From NCBI GenBank assembly GCA_947069175.1, contig CAMTDV010000018.1, forward strand, positions 42,420,869 through 42,484,868: 64,000 nucleotides of DNA, in the 5' to 3' direction. Each line of letters opens with the position of its first letter. Positions within the stretch are counted from its first letter, which is position 1. Of the stretch, positions 41,417 to 53,096 are shown piece after piece. Position numbers and translations under genes: made by a program. This DNA comes from Scalesia atractyloides. Taxonomy: Eukaryota > Streptophyta > Magnoliopsida > Asterales > Asteraceae. Under the pieces are notes generated by a model. It saw nothing but the letters and a program-made list of their open reading frames with translations. It was not told where the DNA came from and searched no databases.

Positions 41417-44041
41417 TGTGACATCCCGGCTTTTCAGGTATCTTAAACGCGCTACTTTATTGTTATTCATTCCTACGCTGATTTAATTCGGAGAATTAAC
41501 TTACGTGCTCGCAATAACTACGCTAACTTTAGTAGTTAGGGAATACACAATGTTTGGAAATTCTAATGACGTGCTATGTGTTATTAGACGTTTGTGAATA
41601 ATTGCCGAGTCGTATTATGTGTAGTATTTATCAGATTATAATGAACGGTTAGTAAATTCTATTTGTAAGCCGAACCGAACCAAGCTTGTGAAACGTTCGA
41701 CTTCGCGACCAAGCAAACCCAACCCGCCACCCACACCCCCTTGCGACCCACACCTCCTTGCGGCCCAAGGAAATAACCCAAACTTGCGGCCCAAGGAACC
41801 TACCCAAACCCCCCCTATCGCGACCCCCCCCCCCTTTATGTATACATGCATGTTGTGGGTAGCCTTAAAAAAACAAAACCTAATACTCTAACTTGAAGTC
41901 GACGGCAGCCCCCCCTCTCGGTCGGACAAGTCTACACCCCTCGGTTCAATTCCAAGCTTGTCCCGGTTCGCTAATCATCATCGTTTCAAGGTTAGGGTTT
42001 AATTGTATTGCGATTCACACTAGGTTTTGTGTAATCTTGATCATGATTATGTGTTTGTATGATATTATTATGAAAAAGCGTTGTGGTGTATGATTAGTTC
42101 AGATGAATATAGAAATCTTTGCGGTTGTGATGATATGTTTGAATACTAAAATCATAGGCTGCGTTTTATTGATAAAGATCATGATATATATTTAGAGTTT
42201 GTATGAATATTGATATATATGATGATAATTGACAAGTTAACCTGCTGTTAATCAATACAACTAAGCGTGATGGCCGTTTACACATGTTCTAATGCGATAA
42301 AGTAAAAAACAGTAAGCTGATTGACATTTACAGCCAACTTCAATTGGCTGTAACCTGATCATTATTTATCAAAAAGTGGATTTTATGAAGCCTAAAACGT
42401 GTATTTTTGAACAACGCTTCCAATGGCACTGGATTCATATTTTTCGAAGGTCGTTTGCTATTTCTAAATGGTCATTTAGTGCAGCAGCTGAAGCTGCGAA
42501 AATTCTGCAGAATTTGCAGGTTGTTTATCGAGCGGATCTCATAGTCTGTATGGGGTTAGGTCACGAAATCTGGACAGTAATTGGAGACGGCAATTTCCGA
42601 AAGTCTCCCACTGGAATTTTGTTAATTGCATGAACGATGATTTTAAAATAATTTTTCTCGTGGACTGCAGTCAGAAAGCGACGAATGTGACTGCAGCCTA
42701 GTATATAAATGTTTTAATTTGTAAAGATTTAGGATATGAAAATTTTACACAAAATTCTACAGTCTAATTGACACCTCCTGTAAAAAAATTGGAATTTTTG
42801 GAACGTTGGAACTATTTTATAAAAATCCTCCAAAACAGCCCAGTTATGAGCGTACAAGCTGAAATATGATAACTTGCGTTTGCGTGTACCTAAGTGCTGT
42901 ATGAGTTAACCTGTGTTTATGACAAGTTGGTTTGATCGTTATTTTGTATGGTGATACTTTGCATGCATGATTATGGTTTCGAATTTGGTTATTACGTGTG
43001 CCGTACTGTGTGTTAGTTATGCGTAGGGTTTTGTGTCAGTGTGATCGCACACTAACTTTAAATCGGTTGACATGTTAGGACGCGATTAGCGGTTCCATCA
43101 TTTGCTTCTTTTGCGTTTATCTAACCGAGCAATTTAAGGTGAGTTCACGGCCCCTATTTTTATCCGGTTTTGAACAACAGGGGAGAAACATGTATACGCT
43201 CTACAACTCTATCTTTTACGTTATGCAAAATTAACATCGTTAACTATTCGGTAACTAAGTTAATGTTAATGTATGTTATGGTCACTAAGTAGCTTTATCA
43301 CGGAAGTCCTCCACCAACTCTCGGATCGTTAGTATTGGGTTAGATAGCGGGGAAATTATAGTAGTACTACTGGGCCCGGCAAGCCCCACCCGAGCTAGTC
43401 GCGCTAGCCGACCGGGAATGGTCAACGGGTGATTAATTTGGCCTAACTTTCGCCATGGTAAGTGATAGACCTGGCAACACAAAGGCAACAACAATCAGCT
43501 TCGATCGCAGACTCTTACGTGACGTAACTTTAGGCTCGCTACCTACATGTTAACATTGAACTTATTTACGAACCAACCTTATTATTCCAGGTTAAGAATA
43601 ATGGAACTATGTCGTTATCCCTGGTTAGGGATAACGGGGAAAAACAATCTTTTAAACCGAACTTGTGAACTTATAAAAACCTTTGAACTCACTCTTCTTT
43701 ATTGTTAACACTTGTTTCTTTGCATGTTTCTCAGGACGCTAGGAGCGCTAGGTGCACTCACTTGCATTTGATCAAGACGTTTTTATCGAGTCTTTATTTA
43801 CGAATAATTTTTGGGATTTTGGTTTTGGCGTTTATGTTGGCGCCCGTTACTTTATTTTGATGCTTCCGCTAAACTTTGAAACCTTGATATTTTGAAAATG
43901 ACTATGCATGTTTACAACAAAAGGTTTTGGAAAACATTTAAATAAATCATATAGAGTCGTTCGATATTGCTAGTGTCTGAGATTCTGGTTTGATCACATG
44001 CCTCACGGTAAACTCCGCAAGTTGAAATTGAGGGTGTGACA
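41417..44041 (+). mobile_element. H, probable solo gypsy LTR
   Basis: The 2,625-bp segment begins TGTGACATCC and ends GGGTGTGACA, flanked by ATCAA (41412-41416) and ATCAG (44042-44046). The termini match the gypsy LTR ends of J (reversed). It has no pol sequence, primer site or internal LTR pair, so it is most simply what remains after LTR-LTR recombination. A C-rich stretch is at 41727-41834 and a possible TATA region near 42700. No credible gene. Confidence 0.7.
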
Positions 44042-44590
44042 ATCAGGATCGTCGAACGGATTAGTGAAATTCTCCTCCTGAATAGGTGTTATGAAAATTG
44101 AGGATTTTTACTATCCGATTGACTTTTTTTCGTAAAAAAAATTACACATGTGTATTTTTTGTAATTTAGAAAATTTATGCTAAAACACACTGGAAATCTT
44201 TTTGGTTTTATCTTTGAAAAGCAAGTAAAGTATTTACAGAAACTTATAACAAGTAAACTAAACTATGTACAAACATATTTACAGACATATTTTTTTGAAT
44301 TCGTGTCTAAGGATCATATCAGATGTTTGAGACATATCACCAGTACCGTTGACCTTCTGATGACTTTAAGTTTTAAACTCGTTTACCTAGATTGTCGATA
44401 TGTTTGTCCACTTAAACTTTACCATGTTTCTCAACTGTTCCAAGATATGTTAGGTGTGATTTATAAAACTTGACTTAACTATGGTTCCCACTTCTTGAAT
44501 ATGCTCCCGAATCCAGATTCCCTAGATTTCATCTTACAGGTGAATATAGCGTAATTGATATCTGTCATTGGGTTAATGCGAGACCTTGAG
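44042..44590 (-). other. D conserved noncoding block, part 1
   Basis: Homologous to 26580-27010 of C (TTTATGCTAAAACACACTG, ACATATTTTTTTGAATTC, CCGTTGACCTTCTGATGAC). It is cut at TTGAG by J and resumes at 56474. Confidence 0.65.
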
Positions 44591-47500
44591 AGTCACACCC
44601 CGACCACGTAAAACAACAAATCATGGCGGAAACGTCAGGGAGTGTCATAACAGAATTATTGTTTCAATAACCATGGCACATAAGTTGAGTTTCATTAATT
44701 AATATTGTTTACATTGTCTTGGATAAAAACGGAAATACAACAAAAGTTAAGCTATTAATATTATTTTATAGTCAATAAAGCCCAGTCCGCCCTAAGTGTA
44801 GCTAGCTTGACATCAAATATTTGCACCTAAAACCTATGTGAAAATAAAATCAGCAAAAAAATGCTGGCGAGTACGTAGGTTTTGTGTTGATGCTTCATGG
44901 CTTTGATTATTTTAATAAAAAAATTTAAGTAATACAAAAGTCGCCATGAACCATAAAAAGTTTCTTTTATAATAACCATATGAAAAATCAATATGATATA
45001 AAAGAAATAATATATGGTTAAATATATAACCAAAAGTAAGTTTTGTCTTGTGTAAAATGTCATGTCTTGTGTTTTGTTTAAAGTGCGTTAGATACACCAC
45101 GATACGTAAGATAATAAAAGCACTTATATATAGGAAGTATCATCGGCGTATCCACCGTGCTTTTATCACATTACATAAATCACGTTATTTAAATCACTCA
45201 CCATAAACCAATCATCAAATGCCGAGTAAATAAATGTCATATAAACCAATGTCGAGTAACTAAATATCGAGTAAATAAATGTCATGAAACAAATTTCATG
45301 TAAACAATGTCGAGTAAACAAATGTCGAGTAAACAATGTCAAGTAAACCAAATGTTGAGTAAACAAATGTCGAGTAAACAAATGTCGAGTAAACCAATGT
45401 CGAGTAAACAAATGTCGAGTGAACAATATCGAGTTTTATAAACCATTTGCCTTTATTTTTAAGACATATATTATGGGTTGTTGGCGAATACATTCAAGCC
45501 TTGTTGATTGTCGGATAAACCCCTATCCAGTCAAGGGTTTACCAATGTTCATCAGATTCTGTCATTCCCTAAGGTCACTTCCAAACAAACCTAGGAAGCG
45601 AGAACGGGATTGTCAATCCTATGGTACCATTACATACTACAGGTCGCCGTGATCAATGTTAATGAATGTATCATTGTTGAGTTCAACGCACCAAAATGTC
45701 AAATAACAATGTAAGCATGTCTTGAAAATGTCTTTGAATATGTCCAAAAAATGTCCTTTGAAATTGTTTTTGAAAACCATGTACTAGTATTCTAGGTCAA
45801 CATACATAGCAAAAATGTCTTTGAAAAACGAAGGTGTTAATTATGCAAATCAACATGTAAATCAAATGCAATAAAAGTCATGTAGTATATGTACTAGTAA
45901 TCAAAGCATGTAATATGTCATGAAAACATGAAAGTAATCATAGGCACAATATGTTCAACCCCAAAACATTTGAAAACGTAAAAGAGGAGGACTATGTACT
46001 CACTTGAGATTGCAAATATCCTTGATCTAGTGAACTAACAAAGCTCGGAAAGTCAAGGAATCAAGTGGCACCTAGTATGGAATCACTATGTTAATAAATC
46101 GGAACCTAAATCGGGAGATCAGATAAAATGAGGTCTTGTAAACCAAATCAGTGTTGGAACTCATATGATATGGTTTAACTAAGCCTACATTATGATTTGA
46201 AAGCAATCCTAAGTGCTTATGACCCGTTACGACTCGTTAAGGTAGTTTAAGCTACTTTAACGTGTTGTTTACGCAAAAGCGTGTTCGGATGGTCTAACTA
46301 GTCCTATGATAAGTCTTATATGCCTAAACATGTTTAATAATGTTGCACAATCGGTTTAAGTGTCAAAATTTAGGTTACATATGCCTAGATTTAATTTATG
46401 CGCAAAAAGGGCATTTTTGTCATTTTCCTAAGTCATTTAAACTACCTATCATACAACTACTTAAACGAAGTAACCATAAGGTATAACCCCTAGAGGTTAT
46501 TCCCTATACAACTATGGCCACAAAATATGTTTGGTCGGATCCTAGTGATCGGCCAAACGGGTCGAGTTCGAAAATCTAAGTGGTTGTCAAGACCGCTTGA
46601 CTTACAACCCAATATAAGCACTAAACTAGAAGTGACGAGTTAGACATGCTAAAACATGTCTAACCTAAGTTTTAAAAATGTTTTGATATCAAAACAAAGT
46701 GTTTTGGTACCCAGAAATAGTTCCGTCGGATAATGCGCATTTATCGCATTATTGACCGAAACTTTGACTCGTCACTACAACTACTTAACGTGGTAATCAG
46801 TAGGCATCGTCGCAAGGACTATAACCATCATGATTACGATCACGTTGCAAAGTTCAAATGAAATTTGTCTTGACCAATTCATGGTCAAAGTCGAAGTCAA
46901 ACACTATTTGACTTTTAGCTTGAAATAGCTAAACAAGTCAAGGAAGAATACTTACTTGTGTTCTAGGAAGAAGATGAACTCAGGTGGGAGGCCTCCAACA
47001 AGTGGTATCAACTCCTCTTAAAGTATAAGATGAGAAAGAAAAGAAATGAGCAAGGGAAGAATGGAATAGAGCTTGCTATTTATAGGAGCTCTTTGTTTGT
47101 AGGATCATTACATGTGGATTATCTGCTCTCCAAGGAATGATCTCCACCACCCAAGTGTTAGGGATTTATTTGAGGACTTGTTGAACACTTAACTTGGTCC
47201 CCAAAACAGAAAAACAATCACACAAAACAAGTTGCAAACAGCTGGAAGCTGGCTGGAAGTTTCTGCTGTCTGGGCACTGCTTATGGACCATATGGGGTCC
47301 ATGCTTACGGTCCGTAAGCACCCCTGCAGAGACCAAGTTTCTCAAAATGGTATAACAGGCCCCTGAACTTGATTTGTCGCGTTTAGACACTTCTAACACC
47401 CGTTAACCTCATTTTCAAGCTTCATAAGGATGAGAAAGCATAGGGAACTAGAAAAATGCTCAGAAATATTTCGGATGTTGGCTCGTTCGATCGTACGGTC

Positions 47501-47994
47501 GGTTTTCGGTTAATTACGACGAAAATCGTAACGAACGCGCAAATGACCGTAAATGCGTAACGAATGGCATTTTTGTATTCCAATCACTAAAATGTGATAT
47601 TTTGATGAATACAAAAATTTTTGGATGTCTGAACATGTTCCGGATAGCGAAATACGCGAATTGGCATAGTTTTGCAGATTTTGCAAAATAGCCCCTAGAG
47701 CTGAATAAACATGTTTTTGGCATACCGAACCTTCAAAACTTATTGCTAACTTTTTTTAGGGTTATTTAAGGTATGATCAATTTAATATCTTGTCCCGGAG
47801 CGTACTTTGCGTTTAACTGATTTCGTTTTGCGATTAAACTTCCAGAAAAATGTTTAAAGGATCGGATTTGAACAAGGATTAAAAATACACAAATGTCATA
47901 AGTAAATATACAAAACACATAAAATGTAACACAAAATTTTATTGATATAATATTGTCGGATACAATACAAAGATTAGAAAGCACAGATGTCACA
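44591..47994 (-). repeat. J 3' LTR
   Basis: 3,404 bp. TATA box (TATTTATA) at 47077-47084; a palindrome CTTACGGTCCGTAAG near 47305 lies upstream in J's direction, as in G1. Polypurine tract GTCTCCCCTACTTC starts at 47995. Tandem repeat at 45222-45433. Confidence 0.9.
45222..45433. repeat. Minisatellite in the J 3' LTR
   Basis: About thirteen irregular units of AATGTCGAGTAAACA (12-16 bp). The 5' LTR has a shorter version at 53727-53869. Antisense frames through it give repetitive FTRHLFTRH-like peptides that are not genes. The difference in unit number arose after insertion, by slippage or unequal exchange. Confidence 0.85.
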
Positions 47995-48001
47995 GTCTCC
48001 C

Positions 48002-49425
48002 CTACTTCAGGAAATTTCTTCCCGAAATTTAGCTTGACGAAACTGGTGAGAAAAGATGCGGATATTTCGCTTTCGTTTGGTCCTCTCATTCCCAAGTAAC
48101 TCTAGGCGACGTTTAAATTCCCAACGAACTTTAACAATCGGTATATGTCTGCGCTTTAACTTCTTGACTTCACGTTCCAATATTTACACGGGTTTCTCAA
48201 CAAAATGCATTGTGTTATCAACACGAATTTCATCAAGAGGGATGTGGAGGTTTTCATCAGTCAAACACTTTTTCAAATTGGATACGTGGAATGTTGAATG
48301 AACATTTCCAAGTTGTGGAGGTAGCTTAAGTTTGTAGGACACTTTTCCGATTCTCTCAACGATCTTAAATGGTCCAACATAATGTGGCGCAAGTTTTCCT
48401 TTCTTCCCAAATCTAATCACTCCCTTCCAAGGGGATACCTTGAGTAGGACGTGATCAACCACTTGGAATTCCAAGGGCTTGCGTCGTTTATCCGCGTAAC
48501 TCTTTTGACGGCTTCTAGCTGGCAGATGGTTTTCGCGAATTAACTTGATTTTGTCCGTTGTGTCTTGAATAAGTTCAGGTGCAGTGAATCGAGATTCACC
48601 AATCTCATTCCAACAGACAGGTGAACGACATTTTCGATCATAAAGAGATTCAAAAGGTGCCATATCAATACTGGAGTGATAATTGTTGTTGTAGGAGAAC
48701 TCGATTAATGGTAAATGCGAGTCCCAACTACCACCAAAGTCAATCACACAGGCTCTTAGCATATCCTTCAATGTCTGGATCGTCCTTTCAGATTGTCCAT
48801 CCCTTTGAGGATGATAACCAGTGCTCAAATTAAGCTTGGTTCCCATGGCAGATTGCATGGTTCCCCAAAAGTGAGATGAGAGTCGAGCATCGCGATCAGA
48901 TATGATGTCCAAAGGAACACCATGACGAGATACTATTTCATCCACATAGATTTTGGCGAGTTTGTCAGCAGAAAAATCCTCACGAATGGCTATAAAATGT
49001 GCTGACGTTGTTAGTCGATCAACGACTACCCAAATGGTATCATGTCCTCTAGGTGTACGCGGTAATTTGGTAATGAGATTCATGGCAATTCTTTCCCATT
49101 TCCAAACCGGAATCTCTGGTTTTCAAGTAAACCAGAAGGACACTGATGTTCTGCTTTTAGCTTAAGACAAGTAAGGCATTTAGAAACGTATAAAGCTATG
49201 TCTATCTTCATGCCCGGCCACCAATACTGAGTACGAAGATTCTTATATATTTTATCTGCACCAGGATGAATTGAGTAACGAGAACTATGAGCCTCATTCA
49301 TAATTAAAGTGCGGAGATTATCTTGACTTGGAACCCACAAACGGTTCAGATAATAAAGCAACCTATTGTCTTTTGTTTTGAGTTGAAGCTCAAGATGATG
49401 TGGTAATTCATTACCTATTATGCCT
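48002..49425 (-). pseudogene. pol: J integrase with degenerate chromodomain
   Basis: Zinc-binding part at 49080-49361 (HPGADKIYKNL, CLTCLKLKAEHQCP). The core in 48184-49083 has all three acidic positions visible (NLITKLPRTPRG segment, [31 protein letters not shown]). Post-core: FQVVDHVLLKVSPW, VGPFKIVERIG, FHVSNLKKCL. A stop at 48184 and a frameshift interrupt the tail, where LKRRHIPIVKVRWE is still legible. Confidence 0.87.
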
Positions 49426-50830
49426 TGTGCAGCACAAGTACATTGAGCTTCAAGAATGCGTGTCTGGATATCAGATTGAACTTGAATACAATGAAGCTTG
49501 ACACGTTCTTTACGACTAAGAGCATCAGCTACGACATCCGCCTTACCAGGATGGTAACGAATTTTGCAGTCATAGTCATTCAGAAGCTCGACCCAACGTC
49601 GTTATCTCATATTAAGTTCTTTCTGATTGAAGATGTGCTGAAAACTCTTGTGGTCCGTGAAAACCACACATTTCGTACCGTATAGGTAATGTCTCCAAAT
49701 CTTAAGAGCAAACACAACAGCACCTATCTCAAGATCATGAGTGGTGTAGTTCTTTTCGTGAACCTTCAGCTGTCTTGATGCATAGGCTATAACTTTGTTT
49801 CTTTGCATGAGGACACAACCGAGACCTAAGTTAGACGCATCCCAATATACAACGAAGTCGTCGTTAACCTCGGGTAAAGATAGAATAGGAGCATCACAAA
49901 GCTTTTGTTTCAATGTCTGGAAAGCTTCTTCCTGTTTGGGTCCCCACTCAAAAGGTTTATTCTGTTGAGTTAAAGCAGTGAGGGGAACCGCAATCCTGGA
50001 GAAGTTAGCAATGAAACGGCGGTAATAACCCGCGAGACCCAAGAATGAACGGACTTCAGTAGGAGTAGAAGGTCTATTCCAATCCCTGATCGCACTGATC
50101 TTTGCGGGATTCACATGAATACCTTGTTCGTTGAAAATATGTCCCAAAAACTGCACTTCCTTAAGCCAAAATTCACACTTGGAGAATTTGGCGTAAAGTT
50201 TTTCTTTCTTTAGGAGTTCCATTGTTAAACAAAGATGTTGTTCATGATCGGCTCGTGTCTTGGAATAAATCAAGATATCATCAATGAAAACAATGATGAA
50301 CTTGTCTAAATAAGGCTTACAAACCCTATTCATCATGTCCATGAAGACGGCAGGAGCATTGGTTAAACCAAAGGGCATAACAGTGAACTCATAATGATCA
50401 TAACGAGTGCGGAAAGCTGTCTTGGGAATATCTTCCTCGAGTACACGAAGCTGATGATACCCAGAACGTAAGTCAATATTCGAAAAGCAAGTAGCACCAT
50501 GTAGTTGGTTAAAAAGATCATCAATGCGAGGTAGGGGATATCGATTCTTGATTGTGAGTTTGTTAAGCTAACGGTAATCCATACACATGCGAATAGATCC
50601 ATCTTTCTTTTTTCACAAATAAAACTGGAGCACCCCAAGGTAAAAAACTCGGACGGATAAATCCTTTGTCAGAAAGTTCCTGAAACTGTTTCGATAACTC
50701 TTGCATCTCAGACGGTGCAAGACGGTAGGGAAATTTGGCTATCGGGTTGGCACTAGGTACAAGGTCTATACGGAACTCAACTTGACGAGCAGGAGATAAA
50801 CCAGGTAGCTCCTCAGGAAATACCTCAGGA
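49426..50830 (-). pseudogene. pol: J reverse transcriptase and RNase H
   Basis: [20 protein letters not shown] and an N-terminal RT segment at 50563-50800; a frameshift near 50600. 49602-50378 is one open frame with FGLTNAP, the intact box [21 protein letters not shown], then RNase H ([43 protein letters not shown]). A TGA-type stop follows NMR near 49602; PGKADVVADALSRKERVK continues after it (about 49510-49560). Confidence 0.88.
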
Positions 50831-51340
50831 TAATCCCGAACAACAGGGATATCTTGAATAGTCTTGCCCTTGCCTTTCTCCTCTACGATATGTGCCAGGA
50901 ATGCAACATAATTCTTTCGTAGGTATTTGTGAGCGTGGCACAAGACATGAGTGCAATGCTACTTGCGGGTTTTTCTCCTCGAACTTCCAGAATTTCACCA
51001 GACGGGAGAGGTATACGAACAATCTTATCGAAAAAACTACCTCGGCATGATGTTTGGTTAACCAATCCATTCCTATTATAATGTCAAAGCTCCCAAGTTG
51101 CATAGGCGTGAGGTTAATAGGAAAAAGATGGCTATTAAGGTTCATTTGGCAATTATGAATGACAGAATCAAGTTTAGGGGGTTCACCACTAGCTATTACG
51201 ACTGTCAAGGGCTTTCCTAGTTTAGTTCTAGGCATGGAAAGCAAAGGTTTGAAAGCTAGGGATACGAAACTTCTATCAGCACCCGAATAAAAAAGAACAG
51301 AAGCAGGTTGGTTGTTAACAAAGAACATACCATTCACCAC
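50831..51340 (-). pseudogene. pol: J aspartic protease
   Basis: VNGMFFVNNQPASVLF leads into YSGADRSFVS. The catalytic motif should read DSGA; the aspartate codon is TAT instead of GAT. IIGMDWLTKHHAEV, the conserved C-terminal segment of gypsy protease, follows. With the catalytic residue gone this copy could not process its own polyprotein. Confidence 0.85.
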
Positions 51341-52503
51341 CTCGTTATCTGCCCGTGCCTCGTTCGCATTAATGTTGAAAGCTCATCCACGAGCCTGGTT
51401 CGCATTTTACAACCTCGGGCAATTGTTTCTGTAGTGGGTAAGATCCCCACAGTTGTAGCAAGATCCTGGTTGGTAATGTGGTCGTGCGGGATTGGCTGGC
51501 TGCTGAATATGGTTTTGAGCCACATTGTTTGGTTTAGGAGGCGAGCGACAAACATTTGCCAAATGACCAGATCTAGCAAAGTTTGTACAAATACGGCAGG
51601 GAAGATGAGGCTAGTGATGATTGTTGCACCTGTTGCACAAAGGTGCAGTGCCGGTATATTGTTTCTTAGCCGGAGGCTGAGCAGGCGGGTTTGGGGTGGC
51701 TTCGTTAGGCTGTGTAATGACAGCAAGTTCTTAGAAGGCTTGCGCTTCCTCGACTTCTTTGAAGACTCAGCTTTCTTACTCTTTGGTTTCTCAGACTTGT
51801 CAGACGATCTCTTGTCACCCTTCCGGTGGAGCTTACCCTTTTTGATCTACGATTCAGTCAGTGTCGCAGATCGCTCAATGGCTTGCCTGACAATAGTGGG
51901 GTTGCTGCTGGTGATAATATCCTGAACCGGGTAAGGAAGACCATCTATGTATTTCTCGATTGCCTTATCCAAAGGCGTCACCATCTCAGGGCACAACAAG
52001 CTCAACTCCTAATACCTGTCAGTATACGCACGGTGCTTACCACTGTCTTGCTTCAGGTCATGGAACTCATTTTCAAGTGCCCTCTTTTCATGTCTGGGGC
52101 AAAACTCTTTCATCATTAAGGCCCTGAGTTCCTCCCAAGTCTGACCCATAGCAATGTCAGCACCCCTGTCTCTCATCACTCTGTTCCACCATGTTAACTC
52201 TCTCTTTTCAAACACGCTTGAAGCAAACTCAACCTTGCGCTCATTCAGACATTGCACATGACGAAAAGTGTTCTCGAGACTCTCGAACCACTATAGGAGC
52301 ACAGTTGCTCCCTCAGAACCACTAAACTTGAGCGGTTTAGCCGAGTTAAACTGTTTAAAGCTGCACGAAGCTGGTGCACTATTGTTATTGTTGACTTGGT
52401 TCATTTGAGTTACAAGATTCGGTAGTACAGTAGCAATCTGCTGAGCTATCAAAGCTGCCATGGTGGCGTCCGGATTTGCATTTGGGTCTCGTCAAGGAGG
52501 CAT
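51341..52503 (-). pseudogene. gag: J gag
   Basis: ATG at 52503-52501, with TGA as the fourth codon (an expected arginine). The Retrotrans_gag domain is open at 52009-52257 (RELTWWNRVMRDRGADIAMG, WEELRALMMKEFCPRHE). A Lys/Ser-rich linker follows, then zinc knuckles near 51640 (CNRCNNHH) and 51440 (CYNCGDLTHYRNNC). Several stops interrupt. Confidence 0.82.
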
Positions 52504-53096
52504 TCTAAAAGAGAGTAAACATGAAAGGAAGCGAGTGAGATGAATGTTGGATAATCAAAGCGAGATGATAAAATATTGACAAATGTAAGGATGGTGGTCA
52601 TTCGTTCGTTCCTTCAAAACAAACAAATGACACACAGTGACTAATCAAAGTAAATGGGTCTTTATAATGTATTGCGAAGACATGCTTTAGCCTATAAGTG
52701 GACACTCACCCCAAGAGTTGCCAGGTAAGAGTGACTGGTATGATAATGCGGATTTGTACGAACACTCTAGCCTTAGACAGAAAACTCAGGGTACAGGTAC
52801 CCACCCTTCCCGATTGCACGTGTTCACATTAATAAGACCCAAACTTTGACGAGATTTTGCAAACTTTGAAAAGCATTAAGCTAAAAAAATCATCTAAAGA
52901 CAGATGATTATTTTCAAAACCGAATTGAAATTTGTAGATTTGTTTCTGGTAATCACCTAATGATAGGTGATGGTAGTGTTTTAAGATCTAAACACAAGAT
53001 AACTTGTGTTAGGGTCCTAGAAAGGTTATAGTCTAGGTCAAAGCATTACTAATAACCTAATTCCCTAAAACCATTGGCTCTGATACCAATCTTTTC
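52504..53096 (-). other. J leader and primer-binding site
   Basis: Noncoding leader between gag and the 5' LTR. GCTCTGATACCA at 53077-53088 is the reverse complement of the initiator tRNA-Met complement. No palindrome array of the Sirevirus type is present. Confidence 0.85.

Noticed and set aside
41688..41891. Proline-rich small ORF and antisense glycine-rich ORF
   Set aside because: Produced by the C-rich stretch of the H LTR; no start context, homologue or conservation.
42376..42633. 85-residue plus-strand ORF in H as a host gene
   Set aside because: Lies inside an LTR with clear ends and target duplication; no recognisable domain.
45166..45426. Repetitive FTRHLFTRH-type protein
   Set aside because: It is a translation of the J LTR minisatellite; no homologous coding context, and the unit length is not a constant multiple of three.
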